From: Methylobacter sp.
Lineage (GTDB): Bacteria > Pseudomonadota > Gammaproteobacteria > Methylococcales > Methylomonadaceae
NCBI GenBank assembly: GCA_028714995.1
Contig: JAQTLI010000075.1
Coordinates: forward strand, 1 to 9,528
Direction of reading: 5' to 3'
Length of the DNA stretch: 9,528 bases
In this document: positions 1 through 6,464 of the stretch, piece after piece
How the letters are laid out: every line of letters begins with the position of its first letter
Numbering within the stretch: the first letter of the stretch is position 1
The notes under the pieces: model-generated
The model's database searches: none
Seen by the model: only the letters and a program-made list of their open reading frames with translations
Told to the model about the DNA's origin: nothing
Position numbers and translations under genes: made by a program

Positions 1-614
1 TGGGGAAGCATTTCCTGATTTGGTTGATGATTATAATTTTTACGCCACTGGCATTGCCAGCGCTGTTAAGTCCAAAAACCATGTCGCTGACTATACGGAA
101 AGACTACAACGCCGCCATCAGTATTTTGGGTGAAAAGGACGAGATTAATAAGGAGCTGATCACGTTGTACAAAAATAACTTAACGTTGATTGCAGCGTTT
201 GCCAATGAATTTCGAGATAGGCATGACGATTCAAATAAATTCAGAAACAGCGGAGACAACATTGGCGAAGCGATAGCCGATATTCCAGGAGATTGGGCGG
301 AATCAGTGAAATTTCAGGCTTACAGCATGGCCTTACGCATGGTCATTTTGTCGAAATGGGCCACTTGGTTGCTGATACCGATAGTGATGGGCTTCATTGC
401 AGGGATTTTCGAGCGGAGACTAAAGTCAGACACATTCAGTCCACCGATACCGCCTATTTACAACACATCGGCTCACATGCTGTTGGCGTTAACCTTCATG
501 GTAATTTTGTGGCTGATTTGCCCCATCCCAATACCTCTGTCAATTATTCCGATATTTGCGGTATTAATCAGCGTTTTTATCAGTCTGGCAATTACGCATT
601 ATCCAAATTATTAA
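1..614 (+). CDS. Multi-pass membrane protein, 5'-truncated; possibly DUF4400-like ICE membrane protein
   Basis: The reading frame is open to the left edge (codons from position 3 read GKHFLIWLMIIIFTP), so a TTG at 24 or ATG at 27 is probably internal and the true start is outside the window. Counting from 24, a hydrophobic segment ends near residue 16. A soluble charged stretch follows (about 20-95, with EKDEINKEL and NEFRDRHDDSNKF), then three more hydrophobic segments at about 112-129, 150-167 and 171-191. The basic loop FERRLKS lies between the second and third. A periplasmic or cytoplasmic middle domain between membrane helices, with a proline-rich final pair of helices, is the layout I associate with DUF4400 proteins of integrative conjugative elements (PFL_4697-type). 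That assignment rests on topology, not on a signature motif. Presence on an island with integrase and toxin-antitoxin genes is consistent with it. No gene follows on the same strand. Confidence 0.5.
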   Translation, partial: GKHFLIWLMIIIFTPLALPALLSPKTMSLTIRKDYNAAISILGEKDEINKELITLYKNNLTLIAAFANEFRDRHDDSNKFRNSGDNIGEAIADIPGDWAESVKFQAYSMALRMVILSKWATWLLIPIVMGFIAGIFERRLKSDTFSPPIPPIYNTSAHMLLALTFMVILWLICPIPIPLSIIPIFAVLISVFISLAITHYPNY

Positions 615-653
615 AAATCACAGCAGTTGAAGGAAGTTCTGGTGACTTCTGGA

Positions 654-785
654 AAGTCGAGATTGTTGTGAGGTTAAACCGCTACGACTTCTATTGACTC
701 TTGATAAGTTATGATAACACATGAGAAGTCGACAGTTGGGCGACAACGGTATCCATTAGAAGTCGAGAGAAGTTTTTTGAAGTCG
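654..785. repeat. Cluster of AAGTCG motifs in the 615-941 intergenic gap
   Basis: The 327-bp gap between the membrane protein and the antitoxin gene has no convincing gene. It holds four direct copies of AAGTCG (starting at 654, 726, 760 and 780) and one inverted copy, CGACTT, at 685. Two direct copies share the longer AGAAGTCGA (724-732 and 758-766). The inverted copy extends to CGACTTCTA (685-693) against TAGAAGTCG (757-765). Five copies of a 6-mer in 132 bp is more than chance would give. They could be binding sites for a regulator or the remains of a small inverted element. A frame without an obvious start codon stays open from 725 to 895 across this stretch and could be a gene relic. Confidence 0.4.
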
Positions 786-912
786 TAACAAGTCTTAAAA
801 CAAAAGGCGCAATCTATACTAAATCAAAACCAGGTCAACCTAGCAGTATGTACATGCTGATATGGATGCAAGACATAGTGCAATTAGCGAGATGATGGGC
901 TGATTGTTGGCG

Positions 913-945
913 AAAAAAATATGGGTGTTCTGAGTCTGGACTCAG
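913..945 (-). terminator. Weak hairpin at the end of the toxin-antitoxin operon
   Basis: A perfect 7-bp inverted repeat, CTGAGTC-TG-GACTCAG (930-945), overlaps the antitoxin stop codon. On the minus strand it is followed, after 10 bases, by seven T residues (complement of 913-919). The gap between stem and T run is longer than in a standard intrinsic terminator, so this may only protect the 3' end of the transcript or terminate inefficiently. Confidence 0.3.
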
Positions 946-1268
946 ATTGTGGCGTCTCTTTCTAAGTCTGAGAAGTTGCTGATCTTGATTGCCCCATCTG
1001 GGAAGCGTGCCACGACCTCCAACTCACCCCCCATCGCCTCGATGTGACTGCGCAGGGTGGAAATGTACATATCGGCGCGCTTTTCGATCTTGGCAATTGA
1101 GGGCTGTTGGACGTGCAGCAGCTCTGCCAGCATCTTCTGCGACAGGCCGCGTGCTTTTCGCAACTCGTTGAGGGGCATCTCAGCAAGCCACGTCTGAGCC
1201 TTGGCTTCTGCCCTTGCACGAGACTCGGGCAACATTTGTGCGCGCAGTTCAGAAAATTTATTAGCCAT
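942..1268 (-). CDS. XRE-family antitoxin of a type II toxin-antitoxin pair (HigA-like)
   Basis: This 108-residue protein has a helix-turn-helix of the XRE type at about residues 33-75. The scaffolding helix starts at GLSQKMLAELL (41-51) and the probable recognition helix contains VQQPSIAKIEK (53-63). A charged N-terminal helix (about 5-30) and the C-terminal tail (GGELEVVARFPDG onwards) are usual for antitoxins paired with HigB/RelE-fold toxins. It should bind and neutralise the toxin encoded just upstream and repress the shared promoter. Its ATG overlaps the toxin TAA by 8 bp, and a strong ribosome-binding sequence, AAGGAAGGG (complement of 1276-1284), sits 7 bases before it inside the toxin gene. 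That contrasts with the toxin, which appears to have no leader, and would favour antitoxin excess. Family assignment is secure; the exact subfamily name is not. Confidence 0.9.
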   Translation of the reverse strand: MANKFSELRAQMLPESRARAEAKAQTWLAEMPLNELRKARGLSQKMLAELLHVQQPSIAKIEKRADMYISTLRSHIEAMGGELEVVARFPDGAIKISNFSDLERDATI

Positions 1269-1626
1269 TGATCAGCCCTTCCTTTTGAAGTTGCATCAGG
1301 TGTTCATCGTAGAGTCGGTCGGCAATGGGAACGTGGATGTCGTACCAACGGTTGTCACCGGTCTTGTCGCCCCCGATCAGCAGAATTACACTGCGCCGAG
1401 GATCGAACGCGTACAGCGTGCGCAGCGGTCTGCCATCGTGTTGGGTGCGAAGCTCTCGCATATGACTGTGTTTTGAACCGTTGATGCCGTTGCTGTGGGG
1501 GAAGCCCAAAGTCGGGCCTCGTTCTTCCAGCAAACGGGCGGAGGCGTCCAACGAAACTTGTTCATCTTCAGACAAGCTGTTCCACCACTCTCCGAATTCA
1601 TCGGTATATTCTATATCCCAACTCAT
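1261..1626 (-). CDS. RelE/HigB-fold toxin of a type II toxin-antitoxin pair (Gp49-like)
   Basis: This 121-residue protein matches the phage Gp49-like/HigB toxin family, small RelE-fold proteins that usually act as ribosome-dependent mRNA endonucleases. Family hallmarks are MRELR (56-60), the basic core RPLRTLYAFDPRR (66-78), the hydrophobic strand VILLIGGDKTG (80-90), and the terminal helix PIADRLYDEHL (100-110). The start at MSWDIEYTDEFGEWW matches the usual N-terminus of the family. The toxin lies first and the antitoxin second, the HigBA order. No ribosome-binding site is found where one would be expected; instead a promoter places the predicted transcript start at the A of the ATG. On an island, the pair could act as a stabilising addiction module or in phage defence; neither role can be read from sequence. 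All family motifs are intact, so I expect an active toxin. Confidence 0.9.
   Translation of the reverse strand: MSWDIEYTDEFGEWWNSLSEDEQVSLDASARLLEERGPTLGFPHSNGINGSKHSHMRELRTQHDGRPLRTLYAFDPRRSVILLIGGDKTGDNRWYDIHVPIADRLYDEHLMQLQKEGLING
1276..1284 (-). promoter_or_regulatory. Strong ribosome-binding site of the antitoxin gene
   Basis: Read on the minus strand the sequence is AAGGAAGGG followed by CTGATCA and the antitoxin ATG, a 7-base spacing. It lies within the last codons of the toxin gene and allows independent as well as coupled initiation. Confidence 0.7.
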
Positions 1627-1628
1627 GT

Positions 1629-1647
1629 CATCAATATAGCCTTGATG
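1629..1647 (-). promoter_or_regulatory. Palindromic operator over the toxin-antitoxin promoter
   Basis: The inverted repeat CATCAA-N7-TTGATG covers the -10 element of the toxin promoter and ends two bases before the toxin ATG. Antitoxins with a helix-turn-helix commonly repress their own operon from such sites. The position and symmetry are seen in the sequence; binding by this antitoxin is inferred. Confidence 0.55.
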
Positions 1648-1661
1648 GAATATTTCGTCAA
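1633..1661 (-). promoter_or_regulatory. Sigma-70 promoter of the toxin-antitoxin operon, predicted leaderless
   Basis: On the minus strand a -35 TTGACG (complement of 1656-1661) and a -10 TATATT (complement of 1633-1638) are separated by exactly 17 bases. The -10 is followed by GATGAC and then the toxin ATG, so a start 7 bases after the -10 is the A of the ATG itself (1626). This is the best promoter in the window. Confidence 0.7.
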
Positions 1662-1717
1662 TGGAATAAACAAATTTCCTTAAAAGGATGTTGATGATTT
1701 AAAACTGCCCACTCTTA

Positions 1718-1816
1718 GTGCCTGTCTGAAAATAACCTGTACAGTTCAATCGCAGCAAACAATATACCAAGGTGGTTGATTAACAGAAGTTGTACAACTT
1801 ATTTTTGGACAGGCAC
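1718..1816. mobile_element. 99-bp MITE-like element with terminal inverted repeats and TTA duplication
   Basis: The arms 1717-1743 and 1791-1817 are inverted repeats of 27 bp with four mismatches. Both begin AGTGCCTGTC from the outside and end in TGTACA on the inside. The direct repeat TTA flanks the element (1715-1717 and 1817-1819), which defines GTGCC...GGCAC as its ends. The 47-bp centre has no coding capacity and carries a weaker continuation of the symmetry (GTTCAATC against GATTAAC). This is a non-autonomous element. A 3-bp T-N-A target duplication is known for part of the IS5 family, so an IS5-type transposase acting in trans is plausible but unproven. It sits between the toxin promoter and the integrase 3' end. 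Confidence 0.8.
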
Positions 1817-1866
1817 TTAGTCGATTGAGGGCTGAAATCACACAAAGATTGATGAGTTTAAATTTA

Positions 1867-1894
1867 CAGTGACTTAGCTTGCGCAACATCACTG
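1867..1894 (-). terminator. Inverted repeat just past the integrase stop codon
   Basis: CAGTGA (1867-1872) and TCACTG (1889-1894) pair across 16 bases that contain the 8-bp palindrome TTGCGCAA, directly after the integrase TAA. There is no T run in the minus-strand direction, so it may be a 3'-end stem rather than a true intrinsic terminator. Confidence 0.25.
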
Positions 1895-1896
1895 AT

Positions 1897-3081
1897 TTAG
1901 TCTTTCTCACTTAATTCAATCAGATATTTTTCCCACGTCAAAAGAGCCGCTTTTTTTTCTTGCAAATAATCGTATCGATCATAGTGCTTAGAACTTACAT
2001 CGTTAAGCGCATGGTTCTGTATTCGATCTCTAATGCTTTTTTCGATACCTATTTCCCCCATTCTAGTTTTTACAGTTCGACGCAAGTCCCTTGGGGTAAA
2101 TTCCAGTACACTGTCAATTCGAGTAATCGCATGCGCCAATGATGTTTTATGGATTGGTTTTTCTTCGTTATATCTGCCGGGAAAAATGTATTTCGAGTCC
2201 CTAGAATACAACCATAACCTATCGATCAATTCCTTTGCTAGAGGGGTTATAGGCAAAATAAGCCAACGTTTATTTTTGATCCGCTCTGGAGGTGCACTCC
2301 AAATCATCGCTTCAAAATCAAATTCCTCTTTCAATGCCCCGCACAATTCCCAGGGGCGACAACCGTAGATGATGAGCAACTTAGTTACCAGGTGAAATTG
2401 TTCCTGAATGGTAGGGTCATGCCAAATTTGCTTAATCTCTGCAAATGATAAGTTTCTTTCTCCCGATATTTCGGCGCTGGTGTCTATAGGAATGGCATCA
2501 ACAGGGTTTGTTGTTATTTGAAACGTAACGTCATTGGATAAATTCTTTGGATCGTTATCGTGGTAGACACCGAGTTTAAATGCTCTCCGTAAATATGAGC
2601 GAATTCGGTTAGCTTGTACATTCGAGCCGCGAGAAATAATTGTGTGAAGGATTTTTCTGATGTGTGCAGGAGTAATATCCTTGGCCTGTAATGGCAAAAT
2701 ATCCTTGCAGTTATATTTGAGATCAACGTCGACTTTTTGCCACGATCGCTTGCCATCATAAATCATGCATTTGACATAGTAGTCAAACAAATCAGCAACG
2801 GTTCCATGTTTTTGCATAACCAATAATTGCGGATCTTGGCCTTGATTAATCTTAGCTCTGACTTCGCGGCATTTATCGCGAGCATCTGACAAGGAAACGG
2901 AAGGATAGCGTCCCAGACTAAAAAATTTTTGCTTACCATTTCCTCCTGAATATTGAATAAAAAAAGACACGCTACTGGCTGGCGTAACTTTTATGCCAAA
3001 CCCTTTATCGGCTCCTTTTTCATAAAGTCGGTACGCGGATGGTTTGGGTTTGAGTCCTTTAATCGATTTATCTGTAAACAT
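1897..3081 (-). CDS. P4-type tyrosine integrase of a genomic island
   Basis: This 394-residue tyrosine recombinase has the P4-integrase layout. An N-terminal arm-type DNA-binding domain (about 1-85; FTDKSIKGLKPK, GFGIKVTP, FFSLGRYPSVSLSDAR) is followed by a core-binding SAM-like domain (about 93-190) and the catalytic domain (about 210-394). Catalytic residues by motif are Arg242 in YGCRPWEL, a lysine at 269 or 271, Arg334 in RDLRRT, His357 in QNHA, and the nucleophile Tyr367 in KHYDRY. Box II has Arg331 where His is usual; I recall this variant in other P4-type integrases, so it need not be inactivating. The length is normal and nothing is broken. It should cut and join at the tRNA-Asn site at 3234-3281. 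The start codon has no strong ribosome-binding site (ACGAAAA precedes it). It is transcribed away from the attachment site. Confidence 0.93.
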   Translation of the reverse strand: MFTDKSIKGLKPKPSAYRLYEKGADKGFGIKVTPASSVSFFIQYSGGNGKQKFFSLGRYPSVSLSDARDKCREVRAKINQGQDPQLLVMQKHGTVADLFDYYVKCMIYDGKRSWQKVDVDLKYNCKDILPLQAKDITPAHIRKILHTIISRGSNVQANRIRSYLRRAFKLGVYHDNDPKNLSNDVTFQITTNPVDAIPIDTSAEISGERNLSFAEIKQIWHDPTIQEQFHLVTKLLIIYGCRPWELCGALKEEFDFEAMIWSAPPERIKNKRWLILPITPLAKELIDRLWLYSRDSKYIFPGRYNEEKPIHKTSLAHAITRIDSVLEFTPRDLRRTVKTRMGEIGIEKSIRDRIQNHALNDVSSKHYDRYDYLQEKKAALLTWEKYLIELSEKD

Positions 3082-3087
3082 TTTTCG

Positions 3088-3234
3088 TGGTCACTTCATG
3101 GTCACTTGAGTAGCGCAACATAAGGTTGCAAAGTGAAACAATGATAAACAAGTATTGGTTAAAAAGCCAATAGATTCAATGTATATAGCTATATATGGAA
3201 ATTTATAGAATCATGTAATAACACTAGTCGTGTT
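3088..3234. promoter_or_regulatory. Palindrome-rich attachment arm between integrase start and att core
   Basis: This stretch contains a direct repeat of TGGTCACTT with an 11-bp period (3088-3096, 3099-3107) and an inverted partial copy, AAGTGA, near 3131. It also has GCAAC-N5-GTTGC (3115-3129), a hairpin TATTGGTT-AAAA-AGCCAATA with one wobble pair (3153-3172), the perfect 14-bp palindrome TATATAGCTATATA (3182-3195), and AACAC-N5-GTGTT (3220-3234) abutting the tRNA sequence. Arm-type integrase sites, a directionality-factor site, and the integrase promoter with its operator are the expected contents; I cannot assign which repeat does what. Confidence 0.5.
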
Positions 3235-3281
3235 GACTGTTAATCATTAGGTCGGCGGTTCGAGCCCGTCCGGGGGAGCCA
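3234..3281 (+). pseudogene. 3' fragment of tRNA-Asn(GTT): attachment-site duplicate at the island edge
   Basis: The sequence reads as the tRNA-Asn 3' part: anticodon loop CTGTTAA (3237-3243, anticodon GTT at 3239-3241), variable loop, T arm GGCGG-TTCGAGC-CCGTC, acceptor strand CGGGGGA, discriminator G and encoded CCA (3279-3281). An intact gene would begin near 3206 with TCCCCCG to pair with the acceptor strand; that is absent, and AT-rich island sequence lies there instead. The upper anticodon stem (GTTGA against TCATT) no longer pairs fully, which places the crossover in or next to the anticodon loop. The fragment is therefore the displaced 3' end left by island integration. An intact tRNA-Asn should have been rebuilt at the other island end. 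Confidence 0.85.
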
Positions 3282-3289
3282 AGTAAATC

Positions 3290-3323
3290 AAAGCCCTACA
3301 TGCAAATGTAGGGCTTTTTTTTT
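3290..3323 (+). terminator. Intrinsic terminator originally of tRNA-Asn
   Basis: A perfect 12-bp stem, AAAGCCCTACAT with ATGTAGGGCTTT, closes on a GCAA loop (3302-3305) and runs into nine T residues (3315-3323). It lies 8 bases after the encoded CCA, so it is the natural terminator of the tRNA and marks the chromosome side of the junction. Confidence 0.9.
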
Positions 3324-3637
3324 GTCTGCAATTTTTCGGTCTATCTGCGGTCCACTCCAAAAGGTCATTAAGTCGCTTGACTCGCATTTTTACCCTAAGA
3401 TTCCGATTAGTTTTTCCTTGCAAATACTTGTTGTTGGGTTTGTCAGGAAGTTTGTCTAAAAATTAATTGTCGGTTGTGACGAAGAATAGGGTGGCTCCTT
3501 ACTTGTTTATTTAGAAAGACCCCTCACCATAAGCATCTTGGTTTTATTTACATCATCGAGATTGTTTTTGCCGATGGGTGGCTTGAAGATCATCATTCAG
3601 CATACTTTTAACGTACTATGGATTATTAGGAGCTATT
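3324..3637. other. Intergenic region upstream of the lipoprotein gene
   Basis: I see no gene, repeat or RNA here. The promoter of the lipoprotein gene should lie in this stretch, but no hexamer pair stands out. Confidence 0.5.
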
Positions 3638-4162
3638 ATGAAGCACACAGTTTTATTTTCGATACTTATGGTGACCTTGAGCAGTTTTGCAGTCACTGGT
3701 TGTGATCAAGGTCAAAAAACGGCGAAAGTGGGTCAAGCTGTGGTAAAAAAATACACACAAGCGACGACTTTAGAGGGTGTGATCAGTGATAACAAAGGAG
3801 TGATTAAAACGGGCATGGTGGACGTGACTGATGAAAGCGGTCTTCTTATTAATCATGTGGCTGTGGACAATGGCCATTATCGCGTGGAAATTCCAGCCAA
3901 TACAATTTTACCAATTTTGTTGACGTTTTCCTCTGAATCTAGCGCGGAGAAATTAGTTACCGCAGTCATTAATGACACGATTACGAACTATTCTATTAAT
4001 CCATCAACGACGACTATTGCTAAAGCGGCAAAAGCGATGGGTGGTTATACTCATGCCAACATGGTCCGCGCTGCGGAAAAAACCATACACACTCCTGATG
4101 CTAACAAAACCACTACTGGTTGGCGCGGTGATCCGACTACGCAGTATGGCGGTTGGCACTAA
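3638..4162 (+). CDS. Small predicted lipoprotein of unknown function
   Basis: This 174-residue protein starts with a lipoprotein signal: basic MKH, a hydrophobic stretch to about residue 19, and the lipobox VTGC with Cys22 as the probable lipidated residue. Asp23 follows; in E. coli an aspartate at +2 holds lipoproteins in the inner membrane, though this rule varies between species. Residues about 44-118 alternate like a small beta-sandwich (LEGVISDNKGVIKTGMVDV, NGHYRVEIPAN), similar in style to carboxypeptidase-regulatory-like domains. A Ser/Thr-Ala-rich helix region follows (about 120-155), and the protein ends in an unusual tail, GWRGDPTTQYGGWH (161-174). The start is set by AGGAG at 3628-3632, 5 bases before the ATG. 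It stands alone between the island junction and ettA. I do not recognise the family. Confidence 0.8.
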   Translation: MKHTVLFSILMVTLSSFAVTGCDQGQKTAKVGQAVVKKYTQATTLEGVISDNKGVIKTGMVDVTDESGLLINHVAVDNGHYRVEIPANTILPILLTFSSESSAEKLVTAVINDTITNYSINPSTTTIAKAAKAMGGYTHANMVRAAEKTIHTPDANKTTTGWRGDPTTQYGGWH

Positions 4163-4657
4163 TGGATCAATGTGTTAATCACCATGCAAAAATTACCAGG
4201 GAATCGGGGAAATTAACATTGAAAACTTTTCAGATACCGAGATTACTGATTACTAAATAAATATCTTATATTATTTTGGCTGAAAAGATTTGTGTTGAGA
4301 ACTGGAAAGTGGGTTGTGTTGATTTAAATTTTTGATTAATTTATTCACAATCCTTCCCAAGACTAAGCGCGCAATCCCGTGGTCATGTTTCAACACACCG
4401 TTGAATCAAAATATACATGCTTCTATTAATTGCAATATGGGCTGAAATGCTAAGATTTATCACAAAGCAAACATAGCATTCTTGGTATCAGGCGCTATTT
4501 AAGGTATTCGAATAAAGAGGTGTTTTATTACCGCGAAGGTCTTATTCTGCCAATAACTATTTGCTGCTAGTAGACTTCGAAATTCAGCTGAAATCTGCTT
4601 AACTTTGTGCCCCGTACTGTATTCACCACGAACAGGTTAAGTCAACTCCATTAAAGC
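4163..4657. other. AT-rich intergenic region between lipoprotein gene and ettA
   Basis: No convincing gene was found. Features seen are a separated inverted repeat CTTTTCAG/CTGAAAAG near 4226 and 4282, a perfect DnaA-box match TTATTCACA at 4341-4349, and a 10-bp palindrome TTCAGCTGAA near 4582. A 32-codon frame (4162-4260) starts in the TAATG overlap with the lipoprotein stop but lacks a ribosome-binding site and looks random. Confidence 0.45.
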
Positions 4658-4697
4658 CCCGTTTGCCGGCATCCTTTATGCCGGCAAACGGGTTTTT
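4658..4697. terminator. Strong, probably bidirectional terminator after ettA
   Basis: The stem is a perfect 15 bp: CCCGTTTGCCGGCAT (4658-4672) with ATGCCGGCAAACGGG (4678-4692), around a 5-base loop. The T run is five residues in the plus direction (4693-4697) and only CTTT in the minus direction. The ettA stop codon lies two bases to the right of the T run, so the hairpin ends the ettA transcript and also stops plus-strand transcription before it runs into ettA. Confidence 0.85.
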
Positions 4698-4698
4698 A

Positions 4699-6363
4699 TC
4701 AGGTCAGTTTTTTATACTTCAAACGATGAGGATTATCAGCATCACTGCCTAAGCGGCGATGACGGTCGGCTTCGTAGTCTTCATAGTTGCCCTCAAACCA
4801 GACCACATTACTGTCGCCCTCAAACGCCAGCATATGCGTGGCGATCCGATCCAGAAACCAGCGGTCATGCGAAATGACCACTGCGCAACCGGGGAAGGCG
4901 AGTAACGCTTCTTCCAGTGCGCGCAGGGTTTCAACGTCCAGATCGTTTGTCGGTTCGTCGAGCAACAATACATTGCCGCCGGTTTTTAGCAGTTTGGCTA
5001 AATGCACACGGTTGCGCTCACCGCCGGAAAGATCTCCGATCCGTTTTCCTTGATCAGCGCCTTTAAAGTTAAAACGTCCGACGTAAGCACGTGATGGCGT
5101 TTCATATTTCCCTACAGTAATCAAATCCAACCCATCAGAAATTTCTTCAAAGACGGTTTTTTTCGGATCCAGGTTATCACGCAACTGATCAACATAGGCG
5201 AGTTGAACGGTTTGTCCCAGTGTTAAGGCGCCCGAGTCGGGCTTGTCAACGCCGGCCATCATGCGGAACAGCGTGGTTTTACCTGCGCCGTTCGGGCCGA
5301 TGATGCCGACGATGCCGCCGGGCGGTAGTTTAAAACTCAAGCCGTTGAATAACAGCTTGTCGCCGAAAGCCTTGCTGATGTTGTCGGCCTCAATCACCAC
5401 GTCGCCCAAACGAGGTCCGGGCGGAATATAAATTTCCTGGGTTTCGTTGCGTTTTTGCACGTCGGATGAAGACAGCTCTTCAAAGCGCGCCAATCGTGCT
5501 TTGCTTTTGGCATGGCGACCTTTGGGATTGGAGCGCACCCATTCCAACTCTTCTTTCATAGCTTTTTGGCGGGAAGATTCTTGTTTTTCCTCCTGCAACA
5601 GTCGGTTGCTTTTTTGTTCCAGCCAGCTGGAGTAATTTCCTTCCCATGGAATGCCGGAACCTCTGTCAAGTTCCAGAATCCAGCCGGCAACATTATCCAG
5701 GAAGTAGCGATCATGCGTGACAGCGACCACAGTTCCGGGATAATCATGCAGGAACCTTTCCAGCCAGGCGACCGATTCCGCGTCCAAATGGTTGGTCGGC
5801 TCGTCCAATAACAGCATGTCGGGGTTTGAAAGTAATAACCGGCATAATGCCACGCGGCGCTTTTCACCGCCTGATAGCGTAGTGACATCTGCATCCCAAT
5901 CCGGCAGCCGCAACGCATCGGCAGCGACTTCGAGTTTGCGATCCAGATTGTGGCCGTCACAGGCATTAATAATATCTTCCAGACGAGCCTGATCTGCGGC
6001 TAGTTTATCGAAATCCGCATCCGGATCGGCGTAGGCAGCATAAACTGCATCAAGTTGTTGCAATGCTGCCTTGATTTCTGCCACAGCTTCTTCAATATTG
6101 CCGCGCACTGTTTTACCGGGATCCAGCTGCGGTTCCTGCGGCAGGTAACCGATGTTAATGCCTTTTTGCGGGATTGCTTCGCCTTCAATATCCTTATCTA
6201 TGCCCGCCATGATTTTGAGCAGAGTCGATTTACCAGAGCCATTTAAACCCAGTACGCCGATTTTTGCGCCGGGAAAAAAAGACAACGATATATCCTTAAG
6301 TATATATTTCTTGGGTGGGACAATTTTGCCAACCCGATTCATTGAGAATATGTATTGCGCCAT
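4699..6363 (-). CDS. ettA: Energy-dependent translational throttle protein EttA (ABC-F ATPase)
   Basis: EttA binds the ribosomal E site and, depending on ATP/ADP state, gates entry of the 70S initiation complex into elongation. This 554-residue protein has two ABC domains and no membrane segments. The first domain has Walker [10 protein letters not shown] (39-47), signature LSGGE (163-167) and Walker B LLLDEP (184-189). The second has GPNGAGKTT (356-364), LSGGE (445-449) and LLLDEP (466-471). The catalytic glutamates fall at 188 and 470, the same numbers as in E. coli EttA (555 residues). An insertion in domain 1 (about 95-135) corresponds to the arm contacting L1. The charged linker (about 242-322, including [20 protein letters not shown]) is the P-site tRNA interaction motif. 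The start [19 protein letters not shown] matches the family. No clear ribosome-binding site precedes the ATG. It appears to be monocistronic. Confidence 0.97.
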   Translation of the reverse strand: MAQYIFSMNRVGKIVPPKKYILKDISLSFFPGAKIGVLGLNGSGKSTLLKIMAGIDKDIEGEAIPQKGINIGYLPQEPQLDPGKTVRGNIEEAVAEIKAALQQLDAVYAAYADPDADFDKLAADQARLEDIINACDGHNLDRKLEVAADALRLPDWDADVTTLSGGEKRRVALCRLLLSNPDMLLLDEPTNHLDAESVAWLERFLHDYPGTVVAVTHDRYFLDNVAGWILELDRGSGIPWEGNYSSWLEQKSNRLLQEEKQESSRQKAMKEELEWVRSNPKGRHAKSKARLARFEELSSSDVQKRNETQEIYIPPGPRLGDVVIEADNISKAFGDKLLFNGLSFKLPPGGIVGIIGPNGAGKTTLFRMMAGVDKPDSGALTLGQTVQLAYVDQLRDNLDPKKTVFEEISDGLDLITVGKYETPSRAYVGRFNFKGADQGKRIGDLSGGERNRVHLAKLLKTGGNVLLLDEPTNDLDVETLRALEEALLAFPGCAVVISHDRWFLDRIATHMLAFEGDSNVVWFEGNYEDYEADRHRRLGSDADNPHRLKYKKLT

Positions 6364-6464
6364 ATTGTTTAGTTCATCAGTTTAAGGTTTATAGAGGGTA
6401 CCAGAAGTAGGCGTTTTAGGCGCAGCTTTCGCTCCAGCTTACGCTAACTAAGTATCTACATAAT

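Noticed and set aside
293..697. 134-codon plus-strand frame overlapping the membrane protein gene
   Set aside because: It runs mostly in another frame of a gene with clear membrane segments and has no ribosome-binding site or recognisable domain.
725..895. Open frame reading SREKFFEVVTSLKTKGAIY and on, lacking an upstream start
   Set aside because: The translation looks somewhat protein-like, but there is no start codon, ribosome-binding site or known motif; noted only as a possible relic.
3206..3281. Intact tRNA-Asn gene
   Set aside because: The 5' acceptor strand, D arm and part of the anticodon stem are missing; only the 3' part is present.
4162..4260. 32-codon ORF starting in the TAATG overlap with the lipoprotein stop
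   Set aside because: No ribosome-binding site of its own and no protein-like pattern; probably chance.
5556..5966. 136-codon minus-strand frame inside ettA
   Set aside because: Out-of-frame shadow of the ettA coding sequence.
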